This document shows, in pieces, positions 46,264 to 54,073 of a DNA stretch of 64,000 nucleotides. This DNA is from Saprospiraceae bacterium (GTDB lineage: Bacteria; Bacteroidota; Bacteroidia; Chitinophagales; Saprospiraceae). The position numbers and the translations under genes were made by a program. Positions within the stretch are counted from its first letter, which is position 1. Each line of letters begins with the position of its first letter. The notes under the pieces were generated by a model. That model worked only from the letters and a program-made list of their open reading frames with translations. It ran no database searches and was not told the origin of the DNA. The DNA is taken from assembly GCA_029262995.1 (NCBI GenBank), contig JAJCYH010000015.1:1-64000 (forward strand), written 5' to 3'.

Positions 46264-47268
46264 ATGTCAACGATTAAACCAATTCATACCAATTTGGTAT
46301 ATGTGCTAGCTTTAGTTTTTGCTATACTCGGAATATTCGGATTATTGGATATTAGGAATCAATCAACCTATGGGTATTCAACAGATGGAGACTTTACAAT
46401 AACAAAAATAGATAAGGGAGGGGCAGCAGAAGCTGCAGGATTAATGGTAAATGATCAAATAGATTCAATAAATGGATTGTCTGTCAGAGATTCAAAAGCC
46501 TGGGTAGATGTATTAAGACCAGCAGTAGGCGAAACAAGAGAATATATAGTAGATCGTAAAGGGGAAAGCGTTAGTGCTTCTCTTACTTATGCTGCTCAGG
46601 AGGGAAGTGATAGAATACTAAATTATTTAGGATGGATTCTGGGACTGATTTTCCTGGGGATGGCATTATGGGCATTTAGGAATAACAAAACGATGGCAGC
46701 TTTCTATTTTGCCTTGTTTGCTATTGCTTTTGGTGCATCATTTATGGGAGGACCATATATCGAAAATGGAACATTAAGAGATTTGAATAATGTATTGCGA
46801 TTTAGTTTTATACTGATAGGGTTTGCTTGCTTGGTTTCTTTTTTACTGCGATATCCTAATAGAAGCAGCTTTCTGGATAAGAAAAATGCAGATATGCTTG
46901 TTTTTGCACCTTCAATTTTGTTGGCTCTATTTTTTATTGCCTTGAATTTTTTATTGCCAGATTCAACGAGTGGCCTTAATACTTTTATTAATTACATGGT
47001 AATGCTTTTTGTAGTCTATTATTTTGGTTGGGCATTGCTAACGCTTGTAAGAGGGTATTTCAAAGCTAGTGTTGATGAAAGATCCAATACTGGATTAGGG
47101 ATGATGTTTTGGGGAGCAATCATAGGATTGGTGCCTATATTAATTAGTATTGTTGTAGCTACTTTTATGCCTACTGTCAGTTTGCCAGGAAGTGACTATT
47201 ATTTCTTGCTCTTTGCGCTAATACCTATTTTATTTGCTTTAGCTCTGAATAAGTCAGTTCATGAATAA
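46264..47268 (+). CDS. PDZ-domain multi-pass membrane protein
   Basis: This 334-residue protein has one N-terminal helix (LVYVLALVFAILGIFGLLDI), then a PDZ domain (about 38-120; ITKIDKGGAAEAAGLMVNDQIDSING is the canonical carboxylate loop and following strand), then about seven helices (125-330). I know of no protease motif in the membrane part, so it is not an M50 site-2 protease. PDZ/7TM proteins of this kind may sense misfolded or processed envelope proteins; that is a guess. It has its own terminator and a long AT-rich leader. Confidence 0.8.
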   Translation: MSTIKPIHTNLVYVLALVFAILGIFGLLDIRNQSTYGYSTDGDFTITKIDKGGAAEAAGLMVNDQIDSINGLSVRDSKAWVDVLRPAVGETREYIVDRKGESVSASLTYAAQEGSDRILNYLGWILGLIFLGMALWAFRNNKTMAAFYFALFAIAFGASFMGGPYIENGTLRDLNNVLRFSFILIGFACLVSFLLRYPNRSSFLDKKNADMLVFAPSILLALFFIALNFLLPDSTSGLNTFINYMVMLFVVYYFGWALLTLVRGYFKASVDERSNTGLGMMFWGAIIGLVPILISIVVATFMPTVSLPGSDYYFLLFALIPILFALALNKSVHE

Positions 47269-47295
47269 ACCATAATTGTGATATAAATAATGATA

Positions 47296-47325
47296 GGGAT
47301 CGAATGTTTCATTCGGTCCTTTTTC
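47296..47325 (+). terminator. Intrinsic terminator after the PDZ gene
   Basis: GGGATCGAATG pairs with CATTCGGTCCT around loop TTT, with two G-U pairs, and is followed by TTTTTC. It is 27 bp after the stop. Confidence 0.8.
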
Positions 47326-47339
47326 TATAAATTAGGCAA

Positions 47340-47951
47340 ATGAAGTCGTATAGATATTTTAAAATTATAGTCTTTTTAGCCATTACAATAGCTGCATTAG
47401 CAATTTTGGCTTTAAGCCAAAACTTTACTGAGGACACGCTTCGTATATTTATTAGATGGACCGCCAAGACAACAGCAATCTTGTTTAGTATTGCTTTTGG
47501 TGTTTCTTCCTTTCATTATTTTTCTAATGACAGTATATCGAAAAAAGTATTAAACCTAAGGCCTGATATTGGAATTGCTTTTACAGTAGTACATACTGCG
47601 CATCTATGTTTTCTGATAATACTGCAGCAATACTTTCATCCTGTTTTTACTCTAGCGAATAAACTTTCCTTGATGGGGGGAGGCATGGCATATGTCTTTA
47701 TGTATTTGATGGCATTTACCACATTTCCGAATATAAAAAAGACATTAACGCTAGGTCAATGGACTATTTTACACACCATTGGCGGTTACTGGATCTGGGT
47801 GATATTTTTCAGGAGTTATCTGAAGAATGTTGTTAATAAAGATCAGGAGTATTTATTGTTTATAATTGTCACCACAGTAATACTGCTTAGAATTTCACGC
47901 ATGATCCATTTGAAGTTTTACCATAAGCAGAAAGGTAAATTGTTTTCGTAA
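47340..47951 (+). CDS. Ferric-reductase-like (MsrQ-like) transmembrane protein
   Basis: This 203-residue protein has six predicted helices. The pattern LRPDIGIAFTVVHTAHLCF, followed by a later helix with TILHTIGGYWIWVIFF, places paired histidines as in the ferric_reduct/MsrQ heme-binding domain, where an Arg-Pro/Arg-x-x-Gly segment precedes the heme His. It lacks FAD and NADPH domains, so it would be a membrane heme carrier. It follows the PDZ gene after a terminator and precedes the caspase gene. The assignment rests on histidine spacing and helix count only. Confidence 0.6.
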   Translation: MKSYRYFKIIVFLAITIAALAILALSQNFTEDTLRIFIRWTAKTTAILFSIAFGVSSFHYFSNDSISKKVLNLRPDIGIAFTVVHTAHLCFLIILQQYFHPVFTLANKLSLMGGGMAYVFMYLMAFTTFPNIKKTLTLGQWTILHTIGGYWIWVIFFRSYLKNVVNKDQEYLLFIIVTTVILLRISRMIHLKFYHKQKGKLFS

Positions 47952-47976
47952 TGGGTATTTAATATCTAAAAAATAA

Positions 47977-48034
47977 TTCGGTCAAAATTTAAATAATAAT
48001 TAAGAATTAATAATAACTTTCGATCAAATTTAAA
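47977..48034. repeat. Near-direct repeat TTCGGTCAAAATTTAAA / TTCGATCAAATTTAAA
   Basis: The two copies (47977-47993 and 48019-48034) lie 42 bp apart immediately upstream of the caspase-like gene. They could be regulator sites or a chance repeat in AT-rich DNA. Confidence 0.35.
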
Positions 48035-48040
48035 CAACAA

Positions 48041-49327
48041 ATGAAAAACCTACTCATTTTATTCCTTGCTTTAATGTCAACTAACTGTGTCGCTCAGAAC
48101 TTATATGACATGAGATGGAGCAGTGATGGTATTGATTATTATGGTTTTATGATCTACTTCAATGAAGATGATGTATATATGAGGATAGGTTATGAGTTTG
48201 ATGGAGGCTACAATTTAGCACACACGGAATACGTGTACACTTCTGCTTTAGAAAAGGAAGGAATGATTTATATGGAAACTGATGAAACCTATTATATTTC
48301 GTTGGTTACAGATGAAGATTATGAGGGCTTTCAATTTTTTTGGACCCTGGATGATCAAAACAATATTATTGGGCCATTTGCCATTGACAATTATTATGTC
48401 GAGGAAGAGAATTATGAGGAAGTTGTGGAAGTAGTTTTGACAGAATTAGATGTGAAAAATTTGACTGCTGAGTATCTTCAATCTTTTTACCTTACAGACG
48501 AAGAGGACTATCTTATATTGCTTGAGGCTGCTACACCTGTGAGTAATAATTCAGTAAATGTTGAGAATAATTCAGGAACGACTTTACATTTTATCATGAC
48601 AGCTAATACTCTTATTGCTGATATTGGTACCACCGTCAAAATAGATGTTCACAATACATTAAGTGAGTTCGGTGGTATATCCTCTGCTTTGGGCATGCAA
48701 TTTAATCCAATAGTATTGTCAGATCAGCATTTTGACAAGGCAAATTTAACTACTACATTAGAAAGCTTGCGGCCGAGTCCTAATGATGTTGTAATCTTCT
48801 GGTATTCTGGACATGGCTTTAGATTTGATGATCAAGCAGAAATATTTCCTCAAATGGATTTAAGATATAATGAATACCAACCAAGTGGATATGATAAGGT
48901 GATGAATATTAATGATGTTTACAATCAAATTATTCAAAAAGGTGCGAGATTAAATATAGTTGTTGGAGACTGTTGTAATTCTTATATTGGAGTAAAACAA
49001 AAGGCTGGTACTAGTATTTTGGCATCGCGATCTTCTGTTAATGCAGATATCAATAAACTTGAAAAGTTATTTTTAGAGTCTTCTGGAGGCATCATTGCTG
49101 CTGGGTGTGATTCGGGAGAATCGTCTTATGGAAACAATCAGGATGGAGGTTTTTATACAAGTAGTTTTATTTCTGCTTTAAGGGCAGAAACAAGTAGGCT
49201 TCATAATGATGATGTACCACGATGGGAGGATGTTTTGGATCATGCTCAAAAGACGGCGGTAAAGAAATCTACTAGCTGTAATAATTGTCCAGCTCAAAAT
49301 CCAATTTATCAAGAGACAGTAAACTAA
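48041..49327 (+). CDS. Secreted caspase-family (C14) protein
   Basis: This 428-residue protein has a signal peptide (MKNLLILFLALMSTNCVAQ). Residues 20-130 are beta-rich and unassigned. A caspase-like fold occupies about 180-420. The catalytic His is H258 in VIFWYSGHGFRF, and the nucleophile is C312 in NIVVGDCCNSYIG, matching the DxC motif. Residues EQ/GG near 340-370 (GGIIAAGCDSGES, GGFYTSSF) fit the expected later strands. Unlike cytosolic defence caspases, the signal peptide puts it in the envelope or outside. The next genes, convergent, encode an ECF sigma system. The substrate and activating signal are unknown. Confidence 0.88.
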   Translation: MKNLLILFLALMSTNCVAQNLYDMRWSSDGIDYYGFMIYFNEDDVYMRIGYEFDGGYNLAHTEYVYTSALEKEGMIYMETDETYYISLVTDEDYEGFQFFWTLDDQNNIIGPFAIDNYYVEEENYEEVVEVVLTELDVKNLTAEYLQSFYLTDEEDYLILLEAATPVSNNSVNVENNSGTTLHFIMTANTLIADIGTTVKIDVHNTLSEFGGISSALGMQFNPIVLSDQHFDKANLTTTLESLRPSPNDVVIFWYSGHGFRFDDQAEIFPQMDLRYNEYQPSGYDKVMNINDVYNQIIQKGARLNIVVGDCCNSYIGVKQKAGTSILASRSSVNADINKLEKLFLESSGGIIAAGCDSGESSYGNNQDGGFYTSSFISALRAETSRLHNDDVPRWEDVLDHAQKTAVKKSTSCNNCPAQNPIYQETVN

Positions 49328-49340
49328 AAATGAATTATTG

Positions 49341-49736
49341 TTACAAGCTTCGTTCGTAATAATTTTTGATCAAAACCAATTGAATAAAAACGGCTAGAAT
49401 GATTGTCACTACAATCATTGGATTAATACTGTCAAGGAATAACTTAGGAATTTGCAATTCGTAATGTGGTATCTGTAGGGAATCCAATTGAGATATAATT
49501 CCTAAATCAATAGTAGGACAATAGAAAAAATTATATGCAATAAACGCTATAAGCAATACAGCAACAATAACCCAAGCCCATCTAGGAATAATTACAACAG
49601 ATGGTTTAGAAGAAATAGATTTCTCTTCTTCAAGTTGATTAAGAACTGAAGAAAGCATACCATCAGGAGCGGATTCATATCCTATGGACTTAACCAATTC
49701 TTTAAAAGCATTTTCTTGTTGATCTGTTATCATCAC
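49341..49736 (-). CDS. Putative membrane anti-sigma factor
   Basis: This 131-residue protein is encoded 10 bp after an ECF sigma gene. The N-terminal 45 residues are cytoplasmic-looking and acidic. Two hydrophobic segments follow (WAWVIVAVLLIAFIAYNFF and MIVVTIILAVFIQLVLI) around a short extracytoplasmic loop. There is no zinc-binding HxxxCxxC, so it is not a classic ZAS anti-sigma. The position after the sigma gene and membrane topology are the only grounds for the call. It ends 13 bp from the convergent caspase gene. Confidence 0.6.
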   Translation of the reverse strand: MMITDQQENAFKELVKSIGYESAPDGMLSSVLNQLEEEKSISSKPSVVIIPRWAWVIVAVLLIAFIAYNFFYCPTIDLGIISQLDSLQIPHYELQIPKLFLDSINPMIVVTIILAVFIQLVLIKNYYERSL

Positions 49737-49746
49737 TTAAATTTTA

Positions 49747-50316
49747 TTAAATCAAATTTTCTTTGATTGAGCTTGCGCTCAAAATGCCGTGTAACTGTTT
49801 TCTACTTCTATGCAATTTAATCTTGATATTGCTTTCAGTCAAGTCAATAATTGCACTTATTTCCTTAATGGGCAGTTCTTCAAAATAATAGGCCATAATT
49901 AAAAAGCGATCTGATTCTTGTAATTGATGTATTGCATCAATGAGGACTTTTTTCTTTTCGATTTTTTCAAGCGTTTTTAGAGCGTTTGAAGTTTCTACCC
50001 AGTGTTCACGTTCGTTAACCAAAGCTTCCATGTGTTCAGAACTTCGTTTTAGTTTGCGCAATTTATTAATGCTTTCATTATAGCCTATCCTGTAGACCCA
50101 AGCACCGAAAGGAGAGTGATTTTGATATTGAGAAATGTTTTTAAACATTTTTATCAGAATATCTTGACAAAGATCCTGAGCGTCAGCATTGTTTTTAAGC
50201 ATCCTTCTACAAAGGGTATAAATGGTATCCTGGTATTTGGAAGCCAATAGTCCAAATGCCTTGACATCTCCCTTTTGGGATGCTAATATCCATTTTGTTT
50301 CTTGATCAGATTGCAT
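49747..50316 (-). CDS. ECF-type RNA polymerase sigma-70 factor
   Basis: This 189-residue sigma factor has region 2 (DAQDLCQDILIKMFKNISQY, then FGAWVYRIGYNESINKLRKLKR) and region 4 (DRFLIMAYYFEELPIKEISAIIDLTESNIKIKLHRSRKQL). Regions 1 and 3 are absent, as expected for ECF. Its own promoter carries GTAACC-N17-GTC (50330-50355), the same element found before the divergent DUF6249 gene, so it probably drives itself and that gene. The ATG is only about 14 bp from the GTC element, so the transcript would be nearly leaderless. Confidence 0.94.
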   Translation of the reverse strand: MQSDQETKWILASQKGDVKAFGLLASKYQDTIYTLCRRMLKNNADAQDLCQDILIKMFKNISQYQNHSPFGAWVYRIGYNESINKLRKLKRSSEHMEALVNEREHWVETSNALKTLEKIEKKKVLIDAIHQLQESDRFLIMAYYFEELPIKEISAIIDLTESNIKIKLHRSRKQLHGILSASSIKENLI

Positions 50317-50329
50317 AAGCTATACTCAT

Positions 50330-50355
50330 GACAATTTAGGAATTCAAATGGTTAC
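50330..50355 (-). promoter_or_regulatory. ECF-type promoter GTAACC-N17-GTC, sigma gene side
   Basis: On the minus strand GTAACC (50355-50350) is followed after 17 bp by GTC (50332-50330), 14 bp before the sigma gene start. This AAC/GTC layout is typical of ECF promoters. The spacer length equals that of the divergent copy. Confidence 0.6.
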
Positions 50356-50390
50356 ATTTTTATAATATTTTTAAAATTATCAATGAATTT

Positions 50391-50416
50391 GTAACCGGGG
50401 TTCTCTCAATATTGTC
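50391..50416 (+). promoter_or_regulatory. ECF-type promoter GTAACC-N17-GTC, DUF6249 side
   Basis: GTAACC (50391-50396), 17 bp, then GTC (50414-50416), 49 bp before the DUF6249 ATG. It is the twin of the element on the other strand 35 bp away. Confidence 0.6.
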
Positions 50417-50464
50417 AATCCAATGTATTAAAAAACTTATTTATTAAAATTTAAATCAAATACA

Positions 50465-50833
50465 ATGGAAGAAGCAATGGTGTTTTTACTCTTTTTGGTG
50501 ACTTTTTTTGGAATTGTGTATCTTTTTTTCAGTACACGCCATAAGGAACGTATGGCCCTTATTGAAAAAGGTGTAAGTGCAGATTTATTTGTTTCATCAA
50601 AAAGGAAAAGTGCAATTCCTCTATATGCGGTACTGCTTATCAATTTGGGTGTTCTTGGAATAGGCGTAGGTTTGGGTATATTGATAGGGCAGCTGTTACA
50701 CTTAACAGGTATAGATGATGATATCACAATGCCAAGCTCAATATTCATATGCTTGGGTATTGCTCTTTTGACGGGATTTGTTCTTACGAGAAGAGTAGAC
50801 CAGAGGTACAGAGAAGAGCAACAAGAAATATAA
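50465..50833 (+). CDS. DUF6249 family membrane protein
   Basis: This 122-residue protein matches DUF6249. It has one N-terminal helix (MVFLLFLVTFFGIVYLFF), a short basic segment containing HKERMALIEKG, which is characteristic of the family, then two more helices and a charged tail. The function is unknown. It is divergent from the ECF sigma gene and its promoter carries the same GTAACC-N17-GTC element, so it is a likely regulon member. A strong bidirectional terminator follows. Confidence 0.85.
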   Translation: MEEAMVFLLFLVTFFGIVYLFFSTRHKERMALIEKGVSADLFVSSKRKSAIPLYAVLLINLGVLGIGVGLGILIGQLLHLTGIDDDITMPSSIFICLGIALLTGFVLTRRVDQRYREEQQEI

Positions 50834-50859
50834 TTATTACATCAAAAAATAAAATCTGA

Positions 50860-50887
50860 AAAAAGCTGGGAGTCATCCCGGCTTTTT
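50860..50887. terminator. Bidirectional intrinsic terminator
   Basis: AAAAAGCTGGGA (50860-50871) pairs with TCCCGGCTTTTT (50876-50887) around GTCA, with one G-U pair. A- and T-runs on the two sides let it stop DUF6249 transcription and the convergent PUL transcript. Confidence 0.88.
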
Positions 50888-51041
50888 AATTTCTTTCTTT
50901 TATGGTTGATTTCTTTCCAAAAATTGTAGTAGTAATTCTGTCTATCAAATTTTTATCTCCTTTCTGATTTTCATTGGCTTGTTTTCTTTCTTCCATGACT
51001 CGACTCAATTCCTTTAGCAATCCAGGTCTTTTCTGAATCAA
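50886..51041 (-). CDS. Short ORF at the end of the PUL (possible small gene)
   Basis: Eleven bases after the GH16 stop a frame opens on the minus strand with TTG at 51041 (51 codons) or ATG at 50996 (36 codons). It reads KRPGLLKELSRVMEERKQAN and then DRITTTIFGKKSTIKERN, a basic, helical and protein-like sequence. It stops exactly where the terminator stem begins, which supports it as a real last gene. It could also be the remnant tail of a longer lost gene. I do not recognise a family. Confidence 0.4.
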   Translation of the reverse strand: MIQKRPGLLKELSRVMEERKQANENQKGDKNLIDRITTTIFGKKSTIKERN

Positions 51042-51051
51042 GGGTTTTAGG

Positions 51052-52230
51052 TTATTGAAATACCCTAATGTAATCTATAATTAAGTTTTTTGGAAAAGAG
51101 GTAGTTGGATCTGGACTTCCGGGCCAATTTCCTCCAACTGCAACATTTGCAATAAAAAAGAACGGTTCGTCAAAAGGGTAAGGATTAGCCTGACTTAAAT
51201 TGCTTTTAAGAATTGTATGATATAAATTATCATCTACGAAGAATTGTAGTTTCTCCTCATCCCATTCCAATGAATAAACATGGAAGGCATCTGAGAACTC
51301 TTGGTTTCCAAGCAATTTATAAGAGCCACTATTTTGAATTCTATTGCCATTCGGACCTGAGTAATGGATTGTACCATGGTTTGTATTAGCTAAGCTTCCA
51401 ACTTGTTCAAGTATATCTATTTCTCCACATTTTGGCCAGGAAATCTGTCTGATATTTTCACCTAGTAGCCATACGGCAGGCCAAATTCCCTGATCGCCTG
51501 GAACTACTGCTCTGACATCTATTCGGCCATAAGTAAATTCAAATTTATTTTCTGTTATAAGCCTGGAAGAGGTATATTGAAATCCACCAAAAGGTTCTTT
51601 TCGTGCCTGTATAACCAAATTGCCTTCAAGCAATTGGGTGTTATCCTTACGGTAATATTGTAGTTCATTATTTCCCCAGCCTGATTGACCATTACCTATT
51701 TCATAGATCCAAACGGATTCGTCTAGAAATTCTTCTTCAAATTCCTGACTCCAAACAAGTTGTTTGCCAGGATAACTTGAAGAACTCATATATCCTGTAG
51801 TAGGAATTTCGATATCTGTATTTATATCATCGTTTTCAATGGTAATGGCAACTTTGGGTTCAGAGATTTGTGCATTGGTAACATCTTTGATTACAACAAA
51901 AAATGATTCTTCTTCTTCAAAAATGGTATCACCAATTATTTTTAATGGAATGCTGGTTTGTATATCTCCGGGTTCAAAAATTATTGCGGTGTCAATAGTA
52001 CTTTTATAATCTTCACCAGAGATGGCAGTATTATCTTCAGTTGATACAATTACCTGAACTGTCTTGCTGCTTAGTTTACTCAAACGGAGACTAACGAAAA
52101 CATTTTTTTCATCATTACCCTCTAAAACGGTTAATTGATCAACAGAAAGAAGTGGGAATTCTGCATTTGTTACAGTTTCTTTTCCACAAGCAAAAAGTGC
52201 AATGATATAAGAGAAGATAATGTACCTCAT
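51052..52230 (-). CDS. GH16 family endo-beta-1,3-glucanase-like lipoprotein with Calx-beta domain
   Basis: This 392-residue protein has a lipoprotein signal (IALFAC, Cys15). A Calx-beta domain lies at about 27-135 (NAEFPLLSVDQLTVLEG ... FEPGDIQTSIPLKIIGD). A GH16 catalytic domain fills about 155-392. The active-site motif GEIDILE gives Glu270, Asp272 and Glu275, the nucleophile, helper and acid/base of laminarinases. GHT (NHGTIHYSG) and the end IDYIRVFQ are also typical. It probably sits on the cell surface and cuts beta-1,3- or mixed-linked glucans for the SusCD pair. A hairpin terminator lies upstream between it and the PKD lipoprotein. Confidence 0.94.
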   Translation of the reverse strand: MRYIIFSYIIALFACGKETVTNAEFPLLSVDQLTVLEGNDEKNVFVSLRLSKLSSKTVQVIVSTEDNTAISGEDYKSTIDTAIIFEPGDIQTSIPLKIIGDTIFEEEESFFVVIKDVTNAQISEPKVAITIENDDINTDIEIPTTGYMSSSSYPGKQLVWSQEFEEEFLDESVWIYEIGNGQSGWGNNELQYYRKDNTQLLEGNLVIQARKEPFGGFQYTSSRLITENKFEFTYGRIDVRAVVPGDQGIWPAVWLLGENIRQISWPKCGEIDILEQVGSLANTNHGTIHYSGPNGNRIQNSGSYKLLGNQEFSDAFHVYSLEWDEEKLQFFVDDNLYHTILKSNLSQANPYPFDEPFFFIANVAVGGNWPGSPDPTTSFPKNLIIDYIRVFQ

Positions 52231-52255
52231 GAAGTTAATATATTTGTTCTATAAA

Positions 52256-52291
52256 CAAAAATAGGTGTACTAACTAGTACACCTATTTTTG
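52256..52291 (-). terminator. Perfect hairpin between the PKD lipoprotein and GH16 genes
   Basis: Seventeen bases at 52256-52272 (starting CAAAAATAGG) are exactly complementary to 52275-52291, with AC at the centre. On the minus strand the right arm ends ACCTATTTTTG, followed by TTTAT, as in an intrinsic terminator. It begins 10 bp after the PKD lipoprotein stop and ends 26 bp before the GH16 start. It should reduce read-through into GH16 or protect the upstream mRNA end. Confidence 0.85.
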
Positions 52292-52300
52292 TAATAAAGT

Positions 52301-54034
52301 TTATTTAAGATTTTCAATTGTAATTGTCCAGTAACAACATCCGTCACCTACGTAGTCAATTGCAAGCGTTACCACTTCTCTTTCATTTGTAGAAACATAG
52401 CCAATAACATCGTAAGTAATTTCACTTACTGGCATTCCGCTACCATCATTAGGTAATTCACCACCATTATATGGTTTGTTGAATCCAATATAAGCTCCTG
52501 TTCCCATTACTCGTACTTTGGATACTCCATTCTCTTCAAAAACGTCAAAGGCATGAGTTCCAGATCCAAAAGCATTAAAAGGAGCAGAAAGTGCTGAATC
52601 GTCTGTGCACATAAATGCACCTCCCATATAATCTTCTGCCCATACTTGACCTTTTGAATCAAAGACCATGGAGCCATCGTTACTGAAAATAAACTCATCA
52701 TCCATTTGACAAGCTCTCTCAATTACTCCAGCAGCATCTAATCCTCCCCACCAGTCACCAGCTCCTGGACCAGGGCCTACTTTGTAGGATCCTTCACCTG
52801 CTAATCTCCATACTTTACCGGCATCATTCGACATAACATCAGCAGTAAAAGAAGCATCACTTACAGACACTTTTTTTGTAATAAAGTCGGATTGTCCCAT
52901 GTTATCCATTGCTGTCAATGTAACATCATAATCACCTGATGCTCCATAAGTGTAAGTAGGATTTGCTTCTGAAGACATACCTCCATCACCAAAGTCCCAA
53001 GAATAACTTGTTGCATTTGCCGATTGGTTGGTAAAGCTAGCTTCTAATCCACTTGAAGATACAGTAAATGCAGCCCTAGGTTGAGCAATTAATTCTGGAA
53101 GATCATTTGGATCTTCATAACTAACTAAATAGAAATTCCAAACGAAGCCATCACCAACAATTGCTAAAGACAATGTATCAGCAATGTCTCCTTCCGCTAA
53201 GTTAAAAACAGAATAAGTCTTTGAACCTATAGGTATATTGTTGTCTCCATCGGCAGTCTTATTAGCAAGACCTATGTACGCACCCATACCATTCAAGGTT
53301 AAGGAATTGGTCACATTATCAAAATCATATGTATAATCTCCTCCAGAGCCAAAAGCACTTCTGTCTGAATTGTCTCCCCAGATATCAGACTCTGATTCAT
53401 CATGACATGATTCAGCATCTACACCATCAATAATCCATCCTCCATTGGCAACAAGGTCAACAAAGAGTGTTCCTCCTGAATTAAATTCGAATGTACCATC
53501 TCTATGAAAAGTGTATTGATCATCCAAGATACATGGTCTATCAGAATGAGGTGTAACTCCACCAAAAGACCACCACGCATTGTCATTGATATTTGGTCCA
53601 ATACCTAAAGAAATGTTTTCTCTATTGAGGTACCATATTTTACTGTCACTACCAGCAAGTAATGTTAGTAACGCATTTGGATCAGTGATATTAATTGTTT
53701 CCGTTCGAGTAGCACTTTCTCCAGTAGAATTAGAAGCAGTTAATGTAACCATAAAAGTGCCAGCGCCTGAATAAGTGTGCGTTGGGTCTTTTTCTACTGA
53801 AGAATTGCCATCTCCAAAATTCCAAGAATAGCTGGTAGCATTCTGTGAGAAATTTGTGAAGCTTACTTCAAAAAAGTTACTTTGGTTTACTTCAAATTGA
53901 AAACTAGCGACAGGATCAGTACCTCCGGTCATAGGGTCTTCGTCCTTACTGCACCCTATGATGATAACCATTAGAGTCAAGGCTATAAGTTGCCAACTAA
54001 TTTTTTTAAACGATATGAATTTATTCTTTTTCAT
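52301..54034 (-). CDS. PKD-domain lipoprotein with duplicated unknown module, SusE/F position
   Basis: This 577-residue lipoprotein (IIIGCSKDED, Cys28) has the order PKD-X-PKD-X. The PKD domains, each about 80 residues, show TSYSWNFGDGNSSVEKDPTH and TSYSWDFGDGGMSSEANPTY. Each is followed by a module of about 160-170 residues whose two copies align: SKIWYLNRENISLGIGP with GKVWRLAGEGSYKVGPGP, CILDDQYTFHRDGTFEF with CQMDDEFIFSNDGSMVF, and GMGAYIGLANK with GTGAYIGFNK. It lies between susD and GH16, where SusE/F-like surface glycan-binding proteins are usual. A role in binding glucan is inferred; no catalytic residues are seen. Confidence 0.85.
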   Translation of the reverse strand: MKKNKFISFKKISWQLIALTLMVIIIGCSKDEDPMTGGTDPVASFQFEVNQSNFFEVSFTNFSQNATSYSWNFGDGNSSVEKDPTHTYSGAGTFMVTLTASNSTGESATRTETINITDPNALLTLLAGSDSKIWYLNRENISLGIGPNINDNAWWSFGGVTPHSDRPCILDDQYTFHRDGTFEFNSGGTLFVDLVANGGWIIDGVDAESCHDESESDIWGDNSDRSAFGSGGDYTYDFDNVTNSLTLNGMGAYIGLANKTADGDNNIPIGSKTYSVFNLAEGDIADTLSLAIVGDGFVWNFYLVSYEDPNDLPELIAQPRAAFTVSSSGLEASFTNQSANATSYSWDFGDGGMSSEANPTYTYGASGDYDVTLTAMDNMGQSDFITKKVSVSDASFTADVMSNDAGKVWRLAGEGSYKVGPGPGAGDWWGGLDAAGVIERACQMDDEFIFSNDGSMVFDSKGQVWAEDYMGGAFMCTDDSALSAPFNAFGSGTHAFDVFEENGVSKVRVMGTGAYIGFNKPYNGGELPNDGSGMPVSEITYDVIGYVSTNEREVVTLAIDYVGDGCCYWTITIENLK

Positions 54035-54073
54035 AATTAACTTGTGTTTTATATATTTATTAATAAAATTCCT

